From Chloroflexota bacterium (GTDB taxonomy: Bacteria > Chloroflexota > Anaerolineae > Promineifilales > Promineifilaceae): a stretch of DNA of 9,533 nt. Every line of letters begins with the position of its first letter. Position 1 is the first letter of the stretch. Location: the NCBI GenBank assembly GCA_008501785.1, contig QQUD01000198.1, positions 1 through 9,533 of the forward strand, read 5' to 3'. Shown here piece after piece: positions 1 to 7,000 of the stretch. The translations under genes and the position numbers were made by a program. Below the pieces are notes generated by a model. That model was not told the origin of the DNA and searched no databases. It saw only the letters and a list, made by a program, of their open reading frames with translations.

Positions 1-2
1 AG

Positions 3-518
3 CGGCCGATGAATTTAGATTTTGAAGGAATTGATCCCGACAATCTGCCCAATAGCTGGTTTATAACTGGAAAAATATGGCAAGATTATGAAATGCATCG
101 GGATGAAAATGTGTTTGCAACAGGAGAAGCAAGTGCTTTATTGGCTGCTACAGAAGCACCGCTATTCTCGTCAGGCGCGATCATGCAGGTATTTGATTCA
201 CAACTCTACTTGGGGAATCGCGTTCGTTTGTCAGCCCTGATAAAAACAGAAGATGTAACGGATTGGGCTGGACTTTCGATGTCTGCTGGCCGATCAGAAA
301 ATGAAATTTACCAGTTCGACAATATGCAAAACCGACCAATTACTGGCACTACCGATTGGACACGATATGAAATTGTGCTAGATGTGCCAACGGCAAGTGA
401 AATGCTTAGTATTGGGGTGCATTTGGCAGGAAACGGCCGTGTTTGGATCGACAATGTAGCTTTCGAAATTGTGGACGACAACACCCCCTCCACCCACTGC
501 CAGGAATGTTTGGAATAA
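3..518 (+). CDS. C-terminal part of a protein with a carbohydrate-binding-like beta-sandwich domain
   Basis: The visible part is about 170 residues and ends at a TAA at 516-518. An ATG lies at 9-11, but the frame is open to the window edge (codons for Arg-Pro precede it) and no ribosome-binding site can be seen, so this may be the tail of a longer gene. The domain runs from 'NLDFEG' through 'SWFITG', 'VRLSALIKTEDV', 'DNMQNRPITGTTDW' and 'YEIVLDVP' to 'GNGRVWIDNVAFEIV'. This pattern, with alternating beta strands, conserved Trp/Tyr and a closing 'vWvDnv.fEiv' strand, is typical of jelly-roll domains that resemble carbohydrate-binding modules. From memory, it also occurs as a C-terminal module in bacterial regulators and extracellular proteins. 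No catalytic residues, signal peptide or membrane helix are visible. The last residues (about 156-169, with two cysteines) look like a disordered tail. The specific ligand and the upstream partner domain cannot be told from this window. Confidence 0.6.
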   Translation, partial: RPMNLDFEGIDPDNLPNSWFITGKIWQDYEMHRDENVFATGEASALLAATEAPLFSSGAIMQVFDSQLYLGNRVRLSALIKTEDVTDWAGLSMSAGRSENEIYQFDNMQNRPITGTTDWTRYEIVLDVPTASEMLSIGVHLAGNGRVWIDNVAFEIVDDNTPSTHCQECLE

Positions 519-524
519 GTTGTT

Positions 525-572
525 GGAGTGGAGGCTTTAGCCGGAACAGGTTCCGGCTAAAGTCTCCACTCC
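525..572. repeat. Near-perfect 23-bp inverted repeat (hairpin)
   Basis: Arm 525-547 pairs with arm 550-572 over 23 bp; the only non-Watson-Crick position is G534 opposite T563, which would be a G-U wobble in RNA. Only two bases separate the arms, so it can form a cruciform or a very stable RNA hairpin. It starts 6 bp after the stop codon of the preceding gene and could act as a transcript end or stability element. There is no T-tract after it, so it is not a classical intrinsic terminator. It may be one copy of a dispersed palindromic (REP/MITE-type) family. Confidence 0.75.
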
Positions 573-588
573 GAACAGGCAAGGTATT

Positions 589-770
589 TCTAGCAGCTTG
601 TCGGAAAAAGAATTTTTGGACGCAGATACTTCGGCGTAGCTCAGCACGAGTTTTCATGATTAACGCAGATTTATGGTCGGTTTCGGCCTAATTTCTATTC
701 TTATCAGCGTTTATCTGCGTTAATCAGCGTCCAATTCCTCTTCTTCTAACTTCTCCGACAGCCTGCTAGA
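589..770. mobile_element. MITE-like non-coding element with terminal inverted repeats
   Basis: The ends 589-608 and 751-770 are inverted repeats matching at 17 of 20 positions (both begin TCTAGCAG when read inward). Inside, 657-670 (TGATTAACGCAGAT) is the exact reverse complement of 713-726, and GGACGC at 618-623 pairs with GCGTCC at 727-732. The element carries no credible ORF and no transposase, and no clear target-site duplication is visible at its borders. It ends 7 bp before the lipA stop codon, in the gap between two converging genes. A small non-autonomous element, or a degenerate REP-like repeat, is the best description; mobility is inferred. Confidence 0.55.
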
Positions 771-776
771 CGCTTA

Positions 777-1730
777 TTAACGAATCGTTCCTAGAGGAAT
801 ACTGCTGCCTGCCTTGTGGGGCGGATTAACGGAAAGTTGAGCCACCTGCTCATCGGCACGATAGCTGCTGCGCACAAGCGGACCACTTTCTACCCAACGA
901 TAGCCCATTTCCAAACCAATGCGATGCAGTTCGGCAAATTCTGCGGGCGTATAAAATTTTTCAACCGGCAAATGGCGGCTTTTGTCAGGCTGCAAATATT
1001 GGCCAATGGTCAAAATATCAACCTCACAATCGGCCAAGTCTAGCATAGTGTCCAGCAGTTCATCCCATGTTTCGCCTAAACCAACCATGATGCCAGTTTT
1101 AGTCAGGCCATCGGGAACGAGTATTTTGGCAATTTCCAACGTTGCCAGCGCCCACTCATATTTATCTTGTGGCTGAATGCGTTTGAAAAGACGCGGTACA
1201 GTTTCTACGTTGTGGTTGAGAATGTCAGGTCGTGCATCCATCACAATTTTGAGTGCGTCAATGTCCCCTTTAAAGTCGGGAATCAGCACTTCCACTGAAC
1301 ATCCTGGCTGCAAACGTCGAATCTGCTGGATGACCTGGGCAAAAATCGGCGCACCGCCATCTTTGCGTTCGTCACGGTTGACGGAGGTGATGACAACATG
1401 ACGCAGGTTCATTGCTTTCACCGCTTGCGCCACGCGCAGTGGTTCTTGCCAGTCGAGCGGGTTCGGTCGTCCAGTTTTGATGTCGCAAAATGCACAGCTG
1501 CGGGTGCAAATGTCGCCCATCATCAAGAACGTAGCCGTGCCACGCCCCCAGCATTCGCCAATATTGGGGCATTTCGCTTCTTCGCAGACGGTGTGCAGGG
1601 TTTTGCTGCGCATCAGATCTTTCACGTTTTCGAACGTTTCGCCAGTAGGAAGTTGAACTTTAAGCCAATCGGGACGTTTTTGCGGCTGTTCGTCTGGGGA
1701 TTGGATGTTGTTTAGTGGAATTGTTGACAT
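777..1730 (-). CDS. lipA: Lipoyl synthase (radical SAM)
   Basis: LipA inserts two sulfur atoms at C6 and C8 of octanoyl groups carried on lipoyl domains of the E2 and GcvH proteins, using S-adenosylmethionine and two [4Fe-4S] clusters in the cytoplasm. The 317-residue product has the auxiliary-cluster motif C-x4-C-x5-C (Cys49, 54, 60), the radical SAM motif C-x3-C-x2-C (Cys75, 79, 82, '[10 protein letters not shown]') and the C-terminal RSSY motif at 287-290, whose serine is known in the family to ligate the auxiliary cluster. Length and order match typical LipA. The ATG at 1730 is chosen because an AAGGA lies 5 bases upstream. A longer frame starts with TTG at 1772 but reads through a repeat and adds only non-conserved residues. 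The gene follows lipB on the same strand with a gap of 51 bp, so the two are probably co-transcribed. Confidence 0.96.
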   Translation of the reverse strand: MSTIPLNNIQSPDEQPQKRPDWLKVQLPTGETFENVKDLMRSKTLHTVCEEAKCPNIGECWGRGTATFLMMGDICTRSCAFCDIKTGRPNPLDWQEPLRVAQAVKAMNLRHVVITSVNRDERKDGGAPIFAQVIQQIRRLQPGCSVEVLIPDFKGDIDALKIVMDARPDILNHNVETVPRLFKRIQPQDKYEWALATLEIAKILVPDGLTKTGIMVGLGETWDELLDTMLDLADCEVDILTIGQYLQPDKSRHLPVEKFYTPAEFAELHRIGLEMGYRWVESGPLVRSSYRADEQVAQLSVNPPHKAGSSIPLGTIR

Positions 1731-1742
1731 GTGATTCCTTAG

Positions 1743-1776
1743 AAGTTGCAAGTTGCAGGGGGCAAGTTGCAAGTAG
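1743..1776. repeat. Short AAGTTGCA-type direct repeats in the lipB-lipA spacer
   Basis: The spacer between lipB and lipA contains the unit AAGTTGC three to four times in about 34 bp (at 1743, 1749, 1764 and a partial copy at 1771), broken by a short GGGGG-containing stretch. In the lipA transcript it reads as repeated GCAACTT. It lies between the lipB stop and the lipA ribosome-binding site. It may be slippage-derived or part of a dispersed repeat; no function can be assigned. Confidence 0.5.
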
Positions 1777-1781
1777 AATTT

Positions 1782-2477
1782 TTAATTAGTTTGTTGGATG
1801 GGGGTGACCTCGATATTGAATACGGTTTGGAAGGCGGTGGTGATGGGCTGCAGGAGGTCGGTGGTGGATAACGGCCGTTTCGCCACCTCTGCCATACTCG
1901 TCACACCATGTTCTTTAATGCCACACGGAATGATGTTTTCGAAATGGAGCAAATCGGGGTTAACGTTGAGAGCAAAACCATGACTGCTGATGCCTTTGCT
2001 ACTGACTTTGACGCCAATCGCGGCAATCTTTTCAGGGCCACGTGGGGAATCGACCCAAACGCCCGTGTACCCTTCAAACCGCCAGCCGCTAATGCCAAAA
2101 CTAGCCAATGCTTGAATGATCACTTCTTCCAAATTGCGTAAATATTTGTGTAAATCAGGGCGGGTAAATCCTTGTGTTTTGAAGTAGCGCTTCAAATTAA
2201 AAATAGGATACCCTACCAATTGACCCGGACCATGATAGGTGATGTCGCCACCCCGGTCTACCCAGCGCACACAAAAGCCCTGTTCGTCTAGCTCGGCATC
2301 GGTGAGCAGCAAGTTGTCCAGCTTGCCAGAACGGCCTAGCGTATAGGTTGGTGGGTGTTCCAGCAGAAAGAGGATGTCGGTTATTTCGGGGGTGTTTTGG
2401 CGGTCGGAAACGGCCGTTTTTTGCATCTCCCACGCCACATCATAATCAACTTGTCCTAACCAGTTTACATCTAACAT
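1782..2477 (-). CDS. lipB: Octanoyl-[acyl-carrier-protein]:protein N-octanoyltransferase
   Basis: LipB moves the octanoyl group from octanoyl-ACP to the lysine of lipoyl domains, through a thioester on its own cysteine, providing the substrate for LipA. The 231-residue protein shows the family signature RGGDITYHGPGQ at 75-86. It also has the catalytic lysine in 'EKIAAIGVK' (Lys150), the 'SSHGFALNVNPDL' segment (164-176) and the catalytic cysteine in 'IIPCGI' (Cys185). The Lys-Cys spacing of 35 is close to that of characterised LipB enzymes. Length is normal. The ATG at 2477 is preceded by AAAGGAC a few bases upstream. It is the first gene of a probable lipB-lipA operon, with a likely promoter in the divergent region upstream. 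Two ACGGCCGT palindromes fall inside it, read in different frames (as KRP and TAV). Confidence 0.96.
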   Translation of the reverse strand: MLDVNWLGQVDYDVAWEMQKTAVSDRQNTPEITDILFLLEHPPTYTLGRSGKLDNLLLTDAELDEQGFCVRWVDRGGDITYHGPGQLVGYPIFNLKRYFKTQGFTRPDLHKYLRNLEEVIIQALASFGISGWRFEGYTGVWVDSPRGPEKIAAIGVKVSSKGISSHGFALNVNPDLLHFENIIPCGIKEHGVTSMAEVAKRPLSTTDLLQPITTAFQTVFNIEVTPIQQTN

Positions 2478-2503
2478 ACACAGTCCTTTTTTTCAGTCCG
2501 ACA

Positions 2504-2532
2504 AGCTTAACGTCAACTGTGTTTGATGTCAA
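2504..2532 (-). promoter_or_regulatory. Candidate sigma70-type promoter for lipB-lipA
   Basis: On the minus strand a perfect TTGACA -35 box (2527-2532) is followed after 17 bp by TAAGCT (2504-2509), a weak -10 match. Transcription would start about 20 bases before the lipB ATG, leaving room for its AAAGGAC ribosome-binding site. The -35 match and the spacing are good; the -10 box is poor, so this is a candidate only. Confidence 0.35.
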
Positions 2533-2558
2533 AGGATATTAATGTTTGTCGTTGTCAT

Positions 2559-2620
2559 CGTGCCAGACAAGGGGCGAACAGCCTTGGCATACCAAAACTT
2601 AGCGCCCCTTGCCTAGCACG
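2559..2620. repeat. Imperfect 18-bp inverted repeat with 26-bp loop in divergent intergenic region
   Basis: Arm 2559-2576 and arm 2603-2620 are inverted repeats matching at 16 of 18 positions, with the core CAAGGGGCG / CGCCCCTTG perfect. The loop holds a second small hairpin (TTGG 2584-2587 with CCAA 2592-2595). It lies between lipB and the kinase-esterase gene, ending 22 bp before the latter's ATG, so it would lie in that gene's leader if transcription starts upstream. It could be a small dispersed palindromic element, an operator or a leader structure; the sequence does not decide. Confidence 0.6.
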
Positions 2621-2642
2621 ACAATAGCAGGTAAATTTCAGT

Positions 2643-3878
2643 ATGGTAGATCAAAAACCAACCGTTCACCTTTTCTGTGGCATGCCCTGTTCTGGCAAAA
2701 CGCGGCTGGCCCGTGATATTGAGACCAAACAAAATGCAGTTCGTTTTACGCTCGATGAGTGGATGATTGCGCTGTATGATTTTTCGATTTTTGATGAGGA
2801 ATACGGGAACCATGCTCACCGTGTCAAAGAGATGATTTGGGAAACGGCCGTTCGCCTGCTCAACCTTGGCACCGATGTCATCCTCGACTGGAGCCTATGG
2901 AATCCTGAACGACGCAGCAAATGGATAGAGCGTGCCGAATCTATAGGAGCCACTTACAAACTCTATTACCTGAACATCCCACAATCCGTACTGCATCAGC
3001 GCCTTGCTAAAAGAAATCTTAACCCGATTCCCGGTACACACCCTGCTCCACCTGAAGAACTGGACCGCTTTCGCTCCATTTTCCAGCCCCCCACAGACGA
3101 CGAGGCGCTAAATGTGATCGAAATGCACTTTGGACATGACAAACCGATACATAATGCGCATTTGGAAGGTGATAGTTTTTTGTGGGAAGGAAACAACACC
3201 GGCATCTTGCTTCTACATGGCCTTACCGCCACTGCAGCCGAAGTGCGTTTATTAGCCGAACGACTCCATCAAAAAGGATACACCGTTGCCGGACCACTCC
3301 TCCCCGGTCACGGCACAAAACCTGAAGACCTGAACCAAACCACCTGGCACGACTGGGCGTGGGAAGCTGAAAAAAGCTACCAACATCTGGCAACGCTCTG
3401 TGATCGTGTATTTGTTGGCGGAGAATCAACTGGCGCAGTGCTGGCATTGGACTTAGCAACCAAACACAAAGATATTGCCGGGGTTTTGTGTTATGCGCCA
3501 GCAATTAAATTAGCTTTTTCCGCAACTGCCCTGGCTCGACTCTACGTAGCTGCACCACTGGTTGATTCAATTCCCAAATCACACATGGGAACCAATCCAT
3601 ATTGGCAAGGGTATCGCGTTTACCCACTGCGAGCCGTGATGGAACTGGTGCGGCTTGGACGAGATGTGCGCAATCGTCTAAATACGATTCAACAGCCGAT
3701 TCTGGTAATTCAAGGACAAAACGATGAAACAATTGCGCCAAACAGCAGCGAAATCATACTGGATAACGTTGCGTCCAAAACCAAAGAAGGACATTGGCTA
3801 GAAAACTCAGGCCACGTTATTTTGCTCGAGGATGAACTAGATACGATTGAATCCTTAACCCTCCAGTTTGTTGCTTAA
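2643..3878 (+). CDS. Fusion protein: P-loop kinase-like (AAA_33/zeta-type) domain plus alpha/beta-hydrolase esterase
   Basis: The product has 411 residues in two parts. Residues 1-165 form a small P-loop NTPase: Walker A GMPCSGKT (13-20), 'FTLDEWM' after the second strand, 'DVILDWSLWN' (78-87), then 'ERRSKWIERAESIGA' and 'LHQRLAKRN', a layout typical of bacterial AAA_33/zeta-toxin-like kinases that phosphorylate small molecules. Residues 170-411 are a complete serine hydrolase of the carboxylesterase/monoglyceride-lipase type: oxyanion region 'LLLHGLTATAAE', nucleophile elbow GESTG (Ser262), acid Asp361 in 'GQNDETI' and His391 in 'NSGHVILLE'. The cap region is 285-340. No signal peptide or membrane helix is present, so it is cytoplasmic. 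The elbow GESTG differs from the GLSxG I would expect in this esterase group. The ATG at 2643 has only a weak upstream AGG. Substrates are unknown. The domain calls are firm; the joint function is not. Confidence 0.88.
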   Translation: MVDQKPTVHLFCGMPCSGKTRLARDIETKQNAVRFTLDEWMIALYDFSIFDEEYGNHAHRVKEMIWETAVRLLNLGTDVILDWSLWNPERRSKWIERAESIGATYKLYYLNIPQSVLHQRLAKRNLNPIPGTHPAPPEELDRFRSIFQPPTDDEALNVIEMHFGHDKPIHNAHLEGDSFLWEGNNTGILLLHGLTATAAEVRLLAERLHQKGYTVAGPLLPGHGTKPEDLNQTTWHDWAWEAEKSYQHLATLCDRVFVGGESTGAVLALDLATKHKDIAGVLCYAPAIKLAFSATALARLYVAAPLVDSIPKSHMGTNPYWQGYRVYPLRAVMELVRLGRDVRNRLNTIQQPILVIQGQNDETIAPNSSEIILDNVASKTKEGHWLENSGHVILLEDELDTIESLTLQFVA

Positions 3879-3911
3879 TACTTATGAAGATAACAAGCCT
3901 GTATTAAGCCC

Positions 3912-3921
3912 TTTTTTTTTT
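3912..3921 (+). other. T10 tract downstream of the kinase-esterase gene
   Basis: Ten consecutive T residues follow the stop codon of the upstream gene by about 33 bases. No convincing GC-rich stem precedes them (AAGCC occurs twice as a direct, not inverted, repeat), so this is not a standard intrinsic terminator, although it may help end transcription. Confidence 0.3.
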
Positions 3922-3927
3922 ACCAAC

Positions 3928-4022
3928 TGTAACCGTTCAGATGCGACGCACTTTTCCCAGAGTAATGCGCCACAATAATGTCGCTTGTAAGTGTGTCGTA
4001 CCTTTGGGACTGAACGCTTACA
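3928..4022. mobile_element. 95-bp MITE-like element with 13-bp terminal inverted repeats and 6-bp target duplication
   Basis: The left end 3928-3940 (TGTAACCGTTCAG) and the right end 4010-4022 (CTGAACGCTTACA) are inverted repeats matching at 12 of 13 positions. The element is flanked directly by ACCAAC on both sides (3922-3927 and 4023-4028), as expected for a target-site duplication; one further T matches if the border is shifted. Inside, GCGACGCAC (3943-3951) can pair imperfectly with GTGTGTCGT (3991-3999), so the RNA would fold into a long hairpin. It has no ORF. It sits between two convergent genes and may also serve as a bidirectional transcription barrier. Movement by a transposase encoded elsewhere is inferred. 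Confidence 0.6.
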
Positions 4023-4063
4023 ACCAACTTTTTAAATTGCAAATTACTCTATTATTATATGAG

Positions 4064-7000
4064 CTAATCTTGGACACCCCATAAAATGATTTGCTCTTTA
4101 TTGGTCAGAGTTGTAATTAATGAACCATCGGATGAAATAAAAATCACTTTGGTTGAACTATTTTGAGTGTTTGGTTCACCAGAAATAACCGCAGCTTTAT
4201 CCCAGAAAAGCAAATTATCATTTGTCGTATCCGTTAATTTTGTGGAAACAATCAAAAAATCATTCTTATCTAAAGCCCATAGAGCAGTTTTATCGACAGA
4301 ATCAAATGGGATAGATAACTGTTCAGATGTATCAAAGCTGTATCCGTCGCCAGCTTTATTCCAAACCAATAATTCACCGCTGTTTGTCATAGCAATAATG
4401 CTGGAAGCATCCGGTGAAAATACGATATGGCGTATAGGTGTTTGATCTAATCTATTTGCTAATCCCGTTGAATCTTTTAAATTCCACCAACGTGGCGAAA
4501 AATTGCCATTAAATCCAACAACCAGGAGCAATTTTTCATCAGAAACACTTGTTAAAGAAATACTGCTTATGGAGGAAGGGAAATCATTCGGTGGATAAAA
4601 TGGCGAAGGTTCTATCAACGCTTCCCCTTCAAGGTTCTTGATAATCACATGTGGTTTTTCATTTGCGATTGCAAAGTACAACATCTCCTGATGACAAGCT
4701 ACATCAACGGCGTTGATCGAAAAATCAAATTCTGAAACCTCACCGATTGGATTAAATTCATTGTCGCTATTGATCCGCCAGAGTCGTAATGCATTTCCAG
4801 CAGTAGCGACGAGGACTTTTTCGCAGTTATCCTCCACGTCATAAAAATGCAAATTGCTTATTTCGGAATTTCCTTCAATTCCTAAATTTGCATTCAATAT
4901 ATTGCCATCGAAGGATTGAGTTTGAATACTTCCATCTGAATATCCAGTAGCAATGATGCCTTCATTGATATTGGTCGCAACAGCAAATGTGCTTATTGTT
5001 GATGAACGAATCGCTGCACTTTGAATATTGGCAAATGCCAGACGAGCACCCTGACTCTCAAGTGCATAGCCAATAATAGGCAGGTTTGGAGAGAAGGCAA
5101 CGCTGTTAGCGGAAACCCCATTGCTAGTAACTCTTTGCAATGGTTTCACCAAATTCTTATCTACATCCCATGTTTCAATCAACCCATCAACCGAACCTGT
5201 AACCAAATACTCTGAATCAACTGCCCTCTCCTCAGAATATGGCATGAAGTCCAGACTTTTTAACGAAGTTCCCGGATTAAGTGGTTCTTCTTGTGGATCG
5301 AGTGTCACAGAACTACTATCAATATTTGAAACACCCCAGAAAAGAACTCCACTATTATTTGTTGCAGCACCAAGGCGTGTACCATCATCAGTAAAAGCTA
5401 AATCATTGATAAGAATATCTTCAATAGGGGGCAAAGAAGCTAATTCTGTTCCATTGTTGCTCGCCGGATCACAATCAGCCATATCATCTAGTGCAATACG
5501 CCATGCGTGTAATAAACTAGCTTCACCATCCGTTCCAGTTGTAAACAGGGCTGATTGCCAAGGATCATTTCCTTCTACCTCAGGATAAAAGATTACCTGA
5601 CCGTTGTTCCCAATATTTTCTATTGGCAACAAAATGTCTGTGCCATCATTCATGCACCAAAGGGCTACATCACCACTATCATTAACCGATGCCAAAATCA
5701 AATCATCTTTGGAAAATGCGAGATCAATTACACGTCCGCTTTGGCTTAATATGGGAGGAGCATCCTGTTCGGAGGAGATCGGTGGTTTATAAGGAGTTAA
5801 ATCATAGTTTGTAGTATCAACTTCCCACAGTCTAATATCACCATTGTCGAGGGCAGCTGCTAATAGCAAAGTGCCCTCTGGCGCATGCGTAAAGACTATT
5901 TTGTTTACATTGGACAGCAGGTTTTCATTTACCTGAAATTGCCATGCATCTTTTTTCTGCACAAATAGGTCTACACCTTTTGATGAAGCAACAGCGATTA
6001 ATCCTGTATCCAATAAGGGAGCAAAAGCTACGCTATTTGTTGTGCCGCCTGTAGCAACAAAAATTTGTTCGACCTCTTTGATTCCGTTTGTAATAACTGA
6101 ACGATTTTTTATTTCCACTTGTGTTGGCATAGGAGTTGGTTCAAATGGTATAGGTACAGGAAAAATTTCCTCAGCTATAACTGTGGCAAACACAGTTACG
6201 GGGACTTGAACAATCTCTCCAGGAACTTCAACGATCCTAGTAACAGGATGTGTAACTTCAACTATTACCTCTGTGATTTCCATTCCGGTTGTTGGGGTTA
6301 GCTCTGTATTGGGATTGCTTGCAACTAACAATCCTTGAATTAATACGCCTATCAAAATGCTTACGATGCCAATTGCGGCAATACCAATCCACATTTGTCT
6401 TAGTTCAAATGTTTTGGTAGGGATGCCTTCGTTATTTGCTTGCTCCAGCAATTGCACAGCACGACGGCCGTTTTGCTCATACGCCGGCTGTTGATAAACC
6501 ACATCGGCCAGGGCCAGTCGTGCTTCAGACCACTCCTTAGCTTCTAAATGTGCAACCCCCACATGGAACTGTTGATCGATGCGATCCGGCTTTTGCCCAA
6601 CAGCGCGATTTAGCAAATCGCTGGCCAATTCACCTTGCAGCGCATAATCTGGCTGATAATGAACAATTTCGGCAAATGCCTGCTGTGCTTTCTCCCACTC
6701 TTCCTGGGCTAGATGCTTTTTGGCATCATAAAACAACTTTACAATATCTTCTGCACGTGTACAGCGTGCTATTTCTGTGCGCCATGCTATTTTTTCTTCT
6801 TCTAATTGTGATAGATTTAATAGCTGTTGGTATTCGGCTTTGGCACCATGCCAATCACCAACCTGTTCAAATGCATCTCGAATGCGTATTTTTTCCTCTG
6901 TTTCTTGGAGAAGATCGGAGGCAAGACGGCCGTTTCGCTCATACGCATTCTCCTCATTGAGTAATTCAGCAAACTTTTGTTGTGCTTCGGAAAGACGGCC

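Larger units (their letters stand above)
433..6933. repeat. Dispersed ACGGCCGT palindrome, six exact copies
   Basis: The octamer ACGGCCGT occurs at 433-440, 1871-1878, 2410-2417, 2844-2851, 6464-6471 and 6926-6933. A one-base variant (ACGGCCAT) is at 6995-7002, and a related GCGGCCGA is at the left edge. For an unbiased 9.5-kb sequence about 0.15 copies would be expected. Most copies are followed or preceded by a T- or A-run and TCGC/GCGA. All six exact copies are inside genes. Confidence 0.7.

Noticed and set aside
1398..1715. 105-codon open frame on the plus strand
   Set aside because: It is antisense to the strongly conserved LipA cysteine motifs and has no credible start signals.
1731..1772. 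Longer LipA beginning at a TTG
   Set aside because: The added residues are encoded by the GCAACTT repeat, the family does not need them, and the ATG at 1730 has a good ribosome-binding site.
3879..3927. Intrinsic terminator at the T10 tract
   Set aside because: AAGCC occurs twice in direct, not inverted, orientation, and no GC-rich stem precedes the T run.
5121..5588. 155-codon open frame on the plus strand
   Set aside because: It lies fully antisense to the WD40 region, has low-complexity Ser-rich content and no family features, and the minus-strand frame is clearly the coding one.
6550..6960. 136-codon open frame on the plus strand
   Set aside because: It is antisense to the TPR region. 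Its hydrophobic stretch is a shadow of Glu/Lys-rich helices on the other strand.
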